A DNA stretch of 64,000 nt, taken from assembly GCF_008253865.1 (NCBI RefSeq), contig NZ_CP042331.1, forward strand, positions 4,250,001 through 4,314,000. The letters run 5' to 3'. This document shows positions 27,849 through 37,188 of this stretch, piece by piece (positions within the stretch are counted from its first letter, which is position 1; every line of letters begins with the position of its first letter). The notes under the pieces were generated by a model. That model ran no database searches and had not been told where the DNA came from. It saw only the letters and a program-made list of their open reading frames with translations. This stretch comes from Bosea sp. F3-2. GTDB taxonomy: Bacteria; Pseudomonadota; Alphaproteobacteria; Rhizobiales; Beijerinckiaceae. The position numbers were made by a program, and so were the translations under genes.

Positions 27849-28475
27849 TCAGCAGGCAAGGCAGCCGAGATCGCGCAAGGCGGCGAGAACGGCAAGCAAG
27901 GGCAGGCCCAGGATGGTGAAGTGATTGCCTTCGACGGTATCAAAAAGCTGTGCGCCCAGCCCTTCGAGCTGATAGCCGCCGACGCTGGACAGCGCGACGG
28001 GGCCGACCAGTTCGACATAGAGCCCGATGAAATCCGTATCGAGGGAACGCATCGTCATTCGGGCCGTCTCGCGCCCTTCGGCGATCGGCGCGCCATCCCT
28101 GGCCAGCACGAAGGCGGAATGAAGTTCATGAGTCCTGCCGGCCAGCGCCATGATCTGCTCGGCCGCGGCGAAGCTATCGACCGGCTTGTGGAAGGTGATC
28201 CCATCGCAGGTCAGGGTTTGATCAGCGGCGAGGACGAGACGGCCCGGCCGGAGGTTCGACACGGCGAGCGCCTTGGCGCAGGCGAGCGCTGCGGCGATCT
28301 GATCCGCCGGGACCTCCTGCTCGACGAGCGGATGCTCGACCGCGCGCTCGTTGATCTCGGGCTTCAGCACTTCGACCGGGATGCCGGCCGCAGCCAGCAT
28401 GTCGCGGCGGGTCGCGCTCCCGGAGGCGAGGATCAAGGGTTCTGCTTCGAGCCAGAGGCTGTCCGATATGATCAT
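27849..28475 (-). CDS. maf: Maf-family nucleotide pyrophosphatase
   Basis: 208-aa house-cleaning NTP pyrophosphatase. LILASGSATRRDMLAAAGIP is the Maf N-terminal motif. VLAADQTLTCDGITFHKPVD holds the catalytic Asp, and GGYQLEGLGAQLFDTVEGNH is the C-terminal signature. Substrate class (7-methyl-GTP, or dTTP/UTP) was not resolved. Its ATG overlaps the ppsR stop (ATGA), so the two are coupled. Confidence 0.92.
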   Translation of the reverse strand: MIISDSLWLEAEPLILASGSATRRDMLAAAGIPVEVLKPEINERAVEHPLVEQEVPADQIAAALACAKALAVSNLRPGRLVLAADQTLTCDGITFHKPVDSFAAAEQIMALAGRTHELHSAFVLARDGAPIAEGRETARMTMRSLDTDFIGLYVELVGPVALSSVGGYQLEGLGAQLFDTVEGNHFTILGLPLLAVLAALRDLGCLAC

Positions 28476-29302
28476 GTCGCGATGAACTTCATGCGATGGT
28501 CGCGCAGCAGGTCGAGGATCGATGCTGCGGTCTCCTCGATCGAGCGACGGGTCACATCAATGACCGGCCAGCCCTTGCGGGCGCAAAGCCGGCGCGATTG
28601 CGAGACTTCGTCGGCAACGGCCGCTGGATCTACATAGGATGTCTCATCGTCCGCGCGTAGGGACAGGAGCCGATTCTGGCGAATCTGGACAATGCGATCG
28701 GGGCTGGCGATCAGGCCGACAATCAGCGGCTTCTTGGTATTCTCCAGTTCCGCCGGCAGCGGGATGTTCGGCACGAGCGGGATATTGGCGGTCTTGATGC
28801 CGCGATTGGCGAGATAGATGCTCGTCGGCGTCTTCGAGGTGCGGCTGATGCCGACCAGGATGACGTCGGCATTGTCGAGATCGCCGCCCATCTGCCCGTC
28901 GTCATGCAGCAGGGTGTAGTTCATCGCATCGATGCGGCGGAAGTACTCGGTGTTGAGAACGTGCTGCGCGCCCGGCTTCGTCGCGGAGGCCTGGCCGAGA
29001 TAGGACTGGAACAGCGACAGCACCGGCTGCAGCACCGAAAGGCAGGGACAGCCCAGCTCCCGGCAGAAGTTCTCCAGCTTCTCCTGCCATTCCGGCTCGA
29101 CCAGCGTGTAGAGCACGACGCCGGGCGAGGATTCGATTTCGGCCAGAACACGGGCGAGCTGGGCCTCCGAGCGCACCAGCGGGTAGACATGCTCGATGGC
29201 GGATACGCTCTCATATTGTGCCGCCGCGGCGCGGCTGACCGCGATCAGGGTTTCGCCGGTCGCGTCCGAAACCAGATGCAGATGGAAATAGTTGCGGACC
29301 AC
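28472..29302 (-). CDS. ppsR: PEP synthase / pyruvate phosphate dikinase regulatory protein (DUF299, RP001-type)
   Basis: 276-aa bifunctional ADP-dependent kinase and Pi-dependent phosphorylase that switches PEP synthase or PPDK activity. HLHLVSDATGETLIAVSRAA at the start and the P-loop VGISRTSKTPTSIYLANRG around 150-168 define the family. Translation starts at GTG. It is the first leftward gene from the origin. The family member RP001 flanks oriC in Rickettsia and its homologue does so in Caulobacter. Confidence 0.93.
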   Translation of the reverse strand: MVRNYFHLHLVSDATGETLIAVSRAAAAQYESVSAIEHVYPLVRSEAQLARVLAEIESSPGVVLYTLVEPEWQEKLENFCRELGCPCLSVLQPVLSLFQSYLGQASATKPGAQHVLNTEYFRRIDAMNYTLLHDDGQMGGDLDNADVILVGISRTSKTPTSIYLANRGIKTANIPLVPNIPLPAELENTKKPLIVGLIASPDRIVQIRQNRLLSLRADDETSYVDPAAVADEVSQSRRLCARKGWPVIDVTRRSIEETAASILDLLRDHRMKFIAT

Positions 29303-29524
29303 GGCATCCCCCAGCCTGAAGCGCTCTCGTCTTCATCTAGCGCGCTTTGGGCTGGACCGGAATCAGGCATTCGATCGGAATGGGTCGGTACCGCGGCCGA
29401 TCTGGGTTTTCCCGGGGCATGGGGAGCAATGTGGACAACGCGGCATCCGCCAGGGCTCACGAGATCGGACTGTATAACCCGCGCCGGCCATCAACAGCCG
29501 CCGCGCTGTGCATGGTTAAGGAAG

Positions 29525-29540
29525 TGTTTCACGTGAATCA
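29525..29540 (+). other. parS-like site in the origin region
   Basis: TGTTTCACGTGAATCA matches the ParB consensus TGTTTCACGTGAAACA in 15 of 16 positions. The single change creates a GAATC (GANTC) site. Located 39 bp left of the CtrA box. Confidence 0.8.
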
Positions 29541-29578
29541 TTTTGCCCGACGCAGGAGCCGGCTCAAATTTCAATTCG

Positions 29579-29593
29579 TTAATAAAGCCTTAA
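29579..29593. promoter_or_regulatory. CtrA-type binding site in the origin region
   Basis: Perfect TTAA-N7-TTAA (TTAATAAAGCCTTAA), the full consensus for the cell-cycle regulator CtrA. In Caulobacter CtrA binds such sites in the origin and blocks initiation. CtrA itself is not encoded in this window. Confidence 0.75.
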
Positions 29594-29704
29594 CACCCCG
29601 TGCCTCGCCCCAACGACCCGCGACCTGCTGTCCCACCGCCTGTGGAATGGTTGTGGACGGAATTGGACCGGGCTATCTCCCCCCATCCAAGAGTCAAAGA
29701 AAAA

Positions 29705-29721
29705 GATTCTTTCATAGAATC
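29705..29721. repeat. Short palindrome before hemE with GANTC at both ends
   Basis: GATTCT and AGAATC around TTCAT, 22 bp before the hemE ATG. Each arm is itself a GANTC methylation site. Could be an operator or part of origin architecture. Confidence 0.5.
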
Positions 29722-29742
29722 TCTTTTGAGAGAGGATACGGG

Positions 29743-30795
29743 ATGAGCCGCCCAGCCCCTGGAACAACCAGCGCCGAGCCGCTCTTTCTCCGGGCATTGG
29801 CTGGCGAGACACTGCCTGTCCCTCCGATCTGGCTGATGCGTCAGGCTGGGCGCTATCTGCCGGAGTATCGCGAGATCCGCGCCACGGCCGGCAGCTTCCT
29901 GGCGCTCTGCTACAATCCCGAGCTCGCTGCCGAGGTAACGCTTCAGCCAATCCGGCGCTTCGGCTTCGATGCCGCGATCCTGTTCTCCGATATTCTCGTC
30001 GTACCGCAGGCGCTCGGGCAGACGCTCTGGTTCGCCGAGGGCGAAGGGCCGCGGCTCGAGCCCGTAGCGGATGCGGCAAGGCTTGCAGAGATCGATGGGC
30101 TTGCCGATGGGGCCAAGCTGGATCCCATCCTGGAGACGGTGCAGCGCGTGCGTGGTGCCTTGCCGCGCGAGACCGGGTTCATCGGCTTCTGCGGTGCGCC
30201 CTGGACGGTGGCGACCTATATGGTGGCCGGTCGCGGCACGCCCGATCAGGGTCCGGCAAAGGCGCTGTTCACGAAGGACCCGGACCTGTTCCAGGCGATC
30301 ATCGACCGGATCGTCGCTGCCTCGGTGCGCTATCTCAACGCGCAGATCGCTGCCGGCGTCGATGCGGTGCAGATCTTCGACAGCTGGGCAGGCGCGCTGG
30401 GACCGGAGGATTTCAGGCGCTGGTGCATCGTGCCGACCCGCCGGATCGTGGAAGGCGTCCGTGCTGTTCACCCGCATGCCCGCATCATCGGGTTCCCGCG
30501 TGGCGCCGGCCGGTTGATCCCCGACTATGTTGCAGGAACAGGTGTCGATGCTGTCGGGCTCGAATCCGATATCGACCGGGAGTTTGCGCGCGACGCGATC
30601 CAGTCGAGACTGCCCGTGCAAGGCAATCTCGATCCACTCGTGCTGAGGGCCGGTGGTCCGGAGCTCGAGCAGGACATCGAAGCGGTTCGCTCAGCCTTCG
30701 GTGGCGGACCGTTCGTCTTCAATCTCGGGCATGGCATCCTGCCGGATACGCCGATCGCCCATGTCGAGCGGCTGCTGAAGGCAGTGCGGGGCTGA
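29743..30795 (+). CDS. hemE: Uroporphyrinogen decarboxylase
   Basis: 350-aa heme-pathway enzyme converting uroporphyrinogen III to coproporphyrinogen III. WLMRQAGRYLPEYREIR holds the conserved Arg pair, GFCGAPWTVATYMVAGRG the active-site region, and FNLGHGILPDTPIAHVERL the C-terminus. ATG at 29743 has AGGATACGGG upstream. First gene right of the origin and 10 bp before hemJ, so they form a heme operon. Confidence 0.97.
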   Translation: MSRPAPGTTSAEPLFLRALAGETLPVPPIWLMRQAGRYLPEYREIRATAGSFLALCYNPELAAEVTLQPIRRFGFDAAILFSDILVVPQALGQTLWFAEGEGPRLEPVADAARLAEIDGLADGAKLDPILETVQRVRGALPRETGFIGFCGAPWTVATYMVAGRGTPDQGPAKALFTKDPDLFQAIIDRIVAASVRYLNAQIAAGVDAVQIFDSWAGALGPEDFRRWCIVPTRRIVEGVRAVHPHARIIGFPRGAGRLIPDYVAGTGVDAVGLESDIDREFARDAIQSRLPVQGNLDPLVLRAGGPELEQDIEAVRSAFGGGPFVFNLGHGILPDTPIAHVERLLKAVRG

Positions 30796-30805
30796 GGGTC
30801 AGGAC

Positions 30806-31228
30806 ATGTATGAGTGGATCAAGGCTTTCCACGTCGTCGCGGTCATCTCCTGGATGGCCGGGATGCTCTATCTGCCACGGCTGATGGTCTACCATGCCGA
30901 GGCGCAGATCGGCTCGATCCAGTCCGAGACCTTCAAGATCATGGAGCGCCGGCTGCTGAAGGGCATCATCAACCCGGCGATGATCCTGACCTGGGTTCTG
31001 GGTCTCTACCTCGCCTGGTACGCTTTCGGCTTCAAGGGCGGCTGGCTGCATGCCAAGCTGCTGCTGGTGCTGATCCTCTCTGGCATCCATGGCATGCTGG
31101 TGAAGCACGTCCGCGCCTTCGCTGAGGATAAGAACCAGAAGTCCCCCCGCTATTTCCGCATCATCAACGAAGTGCCGGCCGTGCTGATGCTCGGCATCGT
31201 TATTCTCGTCATCGTGAAACCGTTCTGA
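30806..31228 (+). CDS. hemJ: Protoporphyrinogen IX oxidase HemJ
   Basis: 140-aa membrane protein with four hydrophobic segments. HVVAVISWMAGMLYLPRLMVYHAE contains the conserved histidine (family heme ligand) and W-M-A-G motif. The C-terminal RIINEVPAVLMLGIVILVIV is typical. HemJ replaces HemG/HemY in many alphaproteobacteria for the penultimate heme step. Follows hemE by ten bases. Confidence 0.93.
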   Translation: MYEWIKAFHVVAVISWMAGMLYLPRLMVYHAEAQIGSIQSETFKIMERRLLKGIINPAMILTWVLGLYLAWYAFGFKGGWLHAKLLLVLILSGIHGMLVKHVRAFAEDKNQKSPRYFRIINEVPAVLMLGIVILVIVKPF

Positions 31229-31275
31229 CGGGCGTCATCGTTTCCCGCTTGAGCCTGGCTGCGTTTCCCGCTATC

Positions 31276-31301
31276 AGGACGCTGCGCTTCTCCAGCGTCC
31301 T
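31276..31301 (+). terminator. Hairpin in the hemJ-rho gap
   Basis: AGGACGCTG and its exact complement around eight bases, 48 bp after hemJ, followed by CCCTTGTTG with only a weak T tract. It may end the hemEJ transcript or be part of the rho leader. The 223-bp gap is otherwise featureless. Confidence 0.45.
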
Positions 31302-31451
31302 CCCTTGTTGTCGACTGTTCGTGAGCCATCTGCCCTAGCAGCAGCTCATGTCGCGTAACCCACGCGCAGGTCCGGTCAGGACCGAAGTCGATCACTCCAG
31401 TACCGTCCCCACCCCTGCCTGTTCGCAGGGCGTTCACGATCCGGGTGCCCC

Positions 31452-32717
<1,266 letters not shown>

Positions 32718-32740
32718 CGGGTCTGCCGACCCGGCATTCG

Positions 32741-32795
32741 ATTCGCCGCCGTATCGATCGCGCGAAAGCGGTCGGTACGGCGGCGAATTCGTTTG
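32741..32795 (+). terminator. Hairpin after rho
   Basis: Thirteen-bp perfect stem (ATTCGCCGCCGTA and complement) with a 22-nt loop that itself can pair, 24 bp after the rho stop, followed by TCGTTTG. The weak U tract makes it a likely but imperfect terminator. Confidence 0.6.
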
Positions 32796-32865
32796 AGGGT
32801 GTCGCGGCGCGTCGTCGGTTACACCAGTCGACACTAGAGCCCGCTGATTTGACGCGGAACCCAGC

Positions 32866-32992
32866 CGTCATCCCGGGCTTGACCCGGGATCCATGCCGAG
32901 CGTCACGAATCAAGGTTCAGCACCCCGGCTCTGCGCCGCGTTTATCCTTGGGTCGATCAAAGATCGGACCGGAGGGCTCCAGCGAGGATGAC
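32866..32992. repeat. Degenerate intergenic palindromic element
   Basis: Left end CGTCATCCCGGGCTTGACCC with a clear GATCC core; right end GAGGATGAC. The two halves pair less well than in other copies, so it looks eroded. Confidence 0.55.
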
Positions 32993-33250
32993 CCGCCTGC
33001 CAGTGAAAACGCAGCATGCTCTAGTCGATTCACTTCCGTTACGACCGACTGGCGCTTTCAGAAGCGCCCCAAAAAGACTCGATTCGCTATCGAAACGAAA
33101 TGGGATCACAGCTGAGTTGATCTCCCCATACTTCTGCGAACTCCGTTTGGATGCGGCGAATACCATCGACGACGGGTGCGCGCTTGACGCGCCGCCCGGG
33201 CAAGGCACAGCTGTGCCGGCATCCTTGAGATCGAGCAGCGAACGATCAGC
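32993..33250. other. Unexplained gap before mnmE
   Basis: Roughly 258 bp with locally higher A+T. It contains a perfect hairpin (GGCGCTT, TCAG, AAGCGCC at 33051-33068) but no convincing gene. An open frame from 32988 to 33254 overlaps the mnmE start but has atypical codon use and no recognisable protein, so it is not called. Confidence 0.5.
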
Positions 33251-34579
33251 ATGACGGCGACCGAGACGCATACCCCCGAAGCCCACCCGACGATCGTGGC
33301 TCTGTCTTCGGCACCTGGCCGGGCGGGCGTCGCGGTCGTGAGGGTTTCCGGCCCGCGGGTACGTTCCGTTCTTGAAACCGTGGCGGGAGTCATACCGGCG
33401 CCCCGCATCGCGACACTGCGTCGCCTGGCGGATGGAAAAGGTATGACCGTCGATACGGCGTTGGTTCTGTTCTTTGCCGCGCCGGCGAGCTTCACTGGCG
33501 AGGATGTCGCGGAGTTCCATGTCCATGGTTCCCGGGCAGTTCTTGCGCAATTGCTGGTCATACTCACGGCACTACCGGGAGTCAGACTGGCGGAAGCCGG
33601 GGAATTTACCCGGCGTGCCTTCGAGGCCGGTAAGCTCGATCTCGCCGCGGTTGAGGGTCTAGCCGACCTGATCGATTCGGAAACGGAATGGCAGCGCAAG
33701 CAGGCGTTGCGCCAGATGGATGGCGCCCTCGGTGCAGTCGCCAAGCGCTGGCGCGGAGAGCTGATCGAGGCGATGAGCCTGCTCGCCGCCGAGCTTGATT
33801 TCTCGGATGAGGGCGATGTTTCCGGTCCGCTTCAGGAACAGGCACTCGGGATTGCCGGCGATGTGCTGATCTCGCTGCGTGAGGCGCTAGGCAGCTTTGC
33901 GATGGGTGAGCGCGTGCGGGAGGGCTTTGTGATCGTGTTGGCCGGGCCGCCCAATGCCGGCAAGTCGAGCCTGCTCAACGCCTTGGCGCGGCGAGAGGTT
34001 GCTATCGTCTCGCCTATCGCCGGCACGACGCGCGATGCCCTGGAAGTGCGGCTCGACCTGGATGGTCTGCCCGTCATCTTGATCGATACCGCGGGCCTGC
34101 GCGACAGTACCGATCCGATCGAGGCGGAAGGGGTCAGGCGAGCGCGGGCGCTGGTGGAGCGCGCCGATCTCGTCCTCAGCCTGCGCGGAGTCGATTCGGA
34201 TACGTATCGAATCGACGAAGAGGCTTCGCTGCTGCGGATCGCGACGAAATCCGATCTGGGTGGCGAGGTTCTGGGTGGCGAACGTGCGATCTCCGTGAAG
34301 ACCGGAGAGGGCATCCCGGATCTGCTGTCGGAGATCGTGGTGCGGCTGCGCCGGCTGGGTCAGGCGGAACCGGCGCTGCTGACCCGCGAGCGTCACCGCG
34401 TCGCCGTAACCGATGCCATCGCGGCTCTGGAGCGCGCGGTCACCGCCGATCATGGCCAGGGCGAATTGCTGGCGGAGGATATCCGCCTGGCCGTCGTCGC
34501 TCTGGAGAGGCTGGTCGGCCGCATCGATGTCGAGGATGTGCTCGACCAGCTCTTCGCTGGATTCTGCATCGGGAAGTAA
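33251..34579 (+). CDS. mnmE: tRNA modification GTPase MnmE (TrmE)
   Basis: 442-aa GTPase that with MnmG makes the cmnm5 group on U34 of certain tRNAs. N-terminal formyl-THF domain (TIVALSSAPGRAGVAVVRVS), helical middle, and G domain with P-loop LAGPPNAGKSSLLNAL, GTTRD and IDTAGLRDSTDPIE. Ends in the required CIGK. Followed by mnmG after 75 bp, as in other alphaproteobacteria near the origin. Confidence 0.97.
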   Translation: MTATETHTPEAHPTIVALSSAPGRAGVAVVRVSGPRVRSVLETVAGVIPAPRIATLRRLADGKGMTVDTALVLFFAAPASFTGEDVAEFHVHGSRAVLAQLLVILTALPGVRLAEAGEFTRRAFEAGKLDLAAVEGLADLIDSETEWQRKQALRQMDGALGAVAKRWRGELIEAMSLLAAELDFSDEGDVSGPLQEQALGIAGDVLISLREALGSFAMGERVREGFVIVLAGPPNAGKSSLLNALARREVAIVSPIAGTTRDALEVRLDLDGLPVILIDTAGLRDSTDPIEAEGVRRARALVERADLVLSLRGVDSDTYRIDEEASLLRIATKSDLGGEVLGGERAISVKTGEGIPDLLSEIVVRLRRLGQAEPALLTRERHRVAVTDAIAALERAVTADHGQGELLAEDIRLAVVALERLVGRIDVEDVLDQLFAGFCIGK

Positions 34580-34654
34580 GCCCAGGCTGATGATCCGCTC
34601 GGTTTGCCGCGATTGCCGTTGACCCGCCTCCCCGGCTTCGCTAGCGAAAATGCC

Positions 34655-36544
34655 ATGTCCACTCATCAGCAGCACTACGACGTCATCGTCGTCGGCGGCG
34701 GCCATGCCGGGGCCGAAGCAGCGGCGGCTGCGGCGCGCTATGGTGCGCGCACGGCATTGGTGACGCACAAGCCTGAGACCATTGGCGTGATGTCGTGCAA
34801 TCCGGCGATCGGTGGTCTCGGCAAGGGCCATCTCGTCCGGGAGATCGATGCGCTTGACGGCGTGATGGCGCGTGCAGCCGATCTCGGCGGCATCCAGTTC
34901 CGGATGCTCAATCGCCGCAAGGGGCCGGCGGTGCGGGGCCCGCGCGCCCAGGCTGATCGCAAGCTCTATCGCCAGGCGGTCCAGGATCTGCTCGGCGAAC
35001 AGGCCGGGCTCGATATCATCGCCGGCGAGGTCTTCGATCTCGAGATCGAAGCCGGCTGCGTGGTTGCGGTCGTCCTTGCGGATGGCCGCCGATTCGGAAC
35101 CGGAACGGTCGTGCTGACGACTGGGACCTTCCTGCGCGGTCTGATCCATATCGGAGAGACCAAGATTCCAGCCGGGCGGGTTGGCGAGGCGCCATCGCTC
35201 GGACTTTCGGCGACGCTTGAGCGCTACGGTTTCCCGCTCGGGCGATTGAAGACCGGAACCCCTCCCCGGCTTGACGGCCGCACCATCGACTGGGCGGCAC
35301 TTGAGATGCAGCCGGGCGACGAACCGCCGGAACCGTTCTCGGCCCTGACCAAGACAATCACCAATCCGCAGATCTCTTGCGGGATCACGCGCACGACCTT
35401 GGCGAGCCATGAGCTGATCCGGGCCAATCTACATCGTGCGCCGATGTTTTCGGGGCAGATCGAGGGCCGCGGCCCGCGCTATTGCCCGTCGATCGAGGAC
35501 AAGGTCGGACGTTTCGGCGATCGCGACGGACACCAGATCTTCCTGGAGCCCGAGGGCCTCGACGATGACACGGTCTATCCGAACGGCATCTCCACCTCGC
35601 TGCCAGAGGACGTCCAGCTCGGCCTTCTGAGGACGATTCCCGGTCTCGAAAGCACAGTGATGCTGCGGCCGGGCTATGCGATCGAGTATGACTTTGTCGA
35701 TCCGCGCGCCCTGAAGAACACGCTTGAGACGCGCGCCATCGCCGGCCTGTTCCTGGCCGGTCAGATCAATGGCACGACCGGTTATGAGGAGGCCGGCGCT
35801 CAGGGATTGCTTGCAGGGCTCAATGCGGCGCGCCTCGCCGGCGGCGCTGAGCCGGTCGTGTTTGATCGGACGCAATCCTATATCGGCGTCCTCGTCGACG
35901 ACCTCGTCACGCGCGGCGTTACGGAACCGTATCGAATGTTCACCTCGCGCGCGGAGTTCCGCCTGTCGCTGCGCGTCGATAACGCTGATGAGCGGCTGAC
36001 GGCGTTTGGAGCAAAGCTTGGCGTCGTTGGCTCAGCCCGCCAGGCGGCTTTCGAAGCACGCCACGGCGAGATCGCGCGATTGCGCGAGACCTTGCAGAGC
36101 CTGTGGCTGACGCCTCGGCAGGCCGAAGCCGTCGGATTGCAGCTCAACCAGGATGGGCTGCGGCGCAGCGCCTACCAGATCTTGTCCTATCCGGATGTTG
36201 GATTCGAGCGGCTCGCTGCGATCTGGCCCGAGCTGCAGGGCAATTCGGCTTCTGTTGCGGCTCGCGTCACGGCGGATGCGGTCTATGCGGTGTATCTCGA
36301 TCGGCAGGCTGCCGAGATCCAGGCCTATCGGCGCGATCAGGCTTTGAAAGTTCCGGCTGATCTCGACCTCGACACCATCTCTGGCCTGTCGAACGAGCTC
36401 AAGGCCAAGCTCGCCGCGCAGCGTCCAGCTGATTTGGCGCAGGCCGGCAAGATCGAAGGAATGACGCCGGCGGCTCTGGCACTGCTGGCGGCGCATGCGC
36501 GAAAGAGCCGGGCTCCGGCGCTGTTATCCACAGGATCGACGTGA
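34655..36544 (+). CDS. mnmG: tRNA U34 carboxymethylaminomethyl-modifying enzyme MnmG (GidA)
   Basis: 629-aa FAD enzyme partner of MnmE. The FAD-binding start is YDVIVVGGGHAGAEAAAAAA. VMSCNPAIGGLGKGHLVREI and NGTTGYEEAGAQGLLAGLNA are family signatures. ATG at 34655 (MSTHQQHYD) was preferred over an upstream extension. Its stop overlaps the rsmG GTG start (GTGA). The last codons contain a perfect DnaA box, TTATCCACA at 36524-36532. Confidence 0.97.
   Translation: MSTHQQHYDVIVVGGGHAGAEAAAAAARYGARTALVTHKPETIGVMSCNPAIGGLGKGHLVREIDALDGVMARAADLGGIQFRMLNRRKGPAVRGPRAQADRKLYRQAVQDLLGEQAGLDIIAGEVFDLEIEAGCVVAVVLADGRRFGTGTVVLTTGTFLRGLIHIGETKIPAGRVGEAPSLGLSATLERYGFPLGRLKTGTPPRLDGRTIDWAALEMQPGDEPPEPFSALTKTITNPQISCGITRTTLASHELIRANLHRAPMFSGQIEGRGPRYCPSIEDKVGRFGDRDGHQIFLEPEGLDDDTVYPNGISTSLPEDVQLGLLRTIPGLESTVMLRPGYAIEYDFVDPRALKNTLETRAIAGLFLAGQINGTTGYEEAGAQGLLAGLNAARLAGGAEPVVFDRTQSYIGVLVDDLVTRGVTEPYRMFTSRAEFRLSLRVDNADERLTAFGAKLGVVGSARQAAFEARHGEIARLRETLQSLWLTPRQAEAVGLQLNQDGLRRSAYQILSYPDVGFERLAAIWPELQGNSASVAARVTADAVYAVYLDRQAAEIQAYRRDQALKVPADLDLDTISGLSNELKAKLAAQRPADLAQAGKIEGMTPAALALLAAHARKSRAPALLSTGST
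36524..36532 (+). other. Perfect DnaA box at the end of mnmG
   Basis: TTATCCACA, the DnaA consensus, inside the coding end of mnmG and 55 bp before the perfect parS. In gammaproteobacteria oriC lies next to mnmG. A single box and the coding location argue against an origin here; it may titrate DnaA or be chance. Confidence 0.5.
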
Positions 36545-37188
36545 CTGTTGAAAAGAGCGACAGGCAACGCGCTTTGCGCTTGACGCCTGTTTCACGTGAA
36601 ACACAGGAGCGCCTGGCGCTGCTCGTGGCGGAACTCGAGCGCTGGCAGGCGGCCAAGAATCTCGTCTCTTCCACGACGCTGGCGGACGTCTGGACGCGTC
36701 ATATTGCGGACTCCCTCCAGATTTTCAGCCTCGCGCCGGAGCGCGAACGCTGGCTCGATCTCGGTTCCGGCGGCGGTTTTCCGGGGCTGGTGATCGGCAT
36801 CTGCCTGGCGGAGCGCGGTCGTGGCCAAATCGACCTCGTCGAGAGCAACGCCCGCAAATGCGCCTTTCTGCGTCATGCGGCGCGGATCACCGGGGCGCCG
36901 GTCAAGGTCCATGCCGCGCGGATCGAGGATGTGATCGGCGATTTTACCGGCAAGGTCGATGTGGTGACGGCCCGCGCGCTCGCACCGCTGACGCAGCTTC
37001 TCGACTGGTGCGAAGAGTTGTTGAGAACCGGCTCTTTGGGGCTCTTTCCCAAGGGACAACATCTAGATGCGGAATTGACCGACTCAGCCAGATATTGGAA
37101 GATTCAGGCGACAACGGTTTCCTCCGTAACAGATGCCGCCGCGCGAATCCTGATGGTTCGTTCGGCCGAGAGACGAGCCGATCCATGA
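36541..37188 (+). CDS. rsmG: 16S rRNA (guanine-527-N7)-methyltransferase RsmG (GidB)
   Basis: 215-aa SAM-dependent enzyme methylating G527 of 16S rRNA. WLDLGSGGGFPGLVIGICLA is the SAM-binding motif and VVTARALAPLTQLLDW a further conserved segment. Starts with GTG overlapping mnmG, and its stop overlaps parA (ATGA), so translation of mnmG-rsmG-parA is linked. The VSRET stretch near residue 18 is encoded by the parS palindrome. Confidence 0.95.
   Translation: MTVEKSDRQRALRLTPVSRETQERLALLVAELERWQAAKNLVSSTTLADVWTRHIADSLQIFSLAPERERWLDLGSGGGFPGLVIGICLAERGRGQIDLVESNARKCAFLRHAARITGAPVKVHAARIEDVIGDFTGKVDVVTARALAPLTQLLDWCEELLRTGSLGLFPKGQHLDAELTDSARYWKIQATTVSSVTDAAARILMVRSAERRADP
36588..36603. other. 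Perfect parS centromere site inside rsmG
   Basis: TGTTTCACGTGAAACA, an exact 16-bp palindrome identical to the bacterial ParB consensus. It encodes part of the V-S-R-E-T motif of RsmG and lies 1.45 kb before parB. This placement is conserved in many bacteria. Confidence 0.96.

Larger units (their letters stand above)
29303..29742. other. Probable chromosomal replication origin (oriC)
   Basis: 440-bp gap between divergent ppsR and hemE. It holds: CtrA-type TTAA-N7-TTAA at 29579-29593; TTAACCATG (minus) at 29511-29519; a TGTGGACAA DnaA-like box at 29430-29438; TGTGGA cores at 29641 and 29652 and TGTATAA at 29471; a parS-like site at 29525-29540; five GANTC sites (29360, 29535, 29691, 29705, 29717); and an AT-rich stretch at 29565-29595 that could unwind. 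The ppsR/hemE junction is where Caulobacter Cori lies. Gene direction diverges here. No perfect TTATCCACA box was found inside. The hemE promoter must also lie here. Confidence 0.82.

Noticed and set aside
32988..33254. 88-codon open frame overlapping the mnmE start
   Set aside because: No recognisable family, unusual composition, begins at the end of a palindromic element and lacks a good ribosome site.
36524..36603. mnmG/rsmG junction as the replication origin
   Set aside because: Only one DnaA box, no AT-rich tract or CtrA site, and no divergence of gene direction; the ppsR/hemE gap fits much better.
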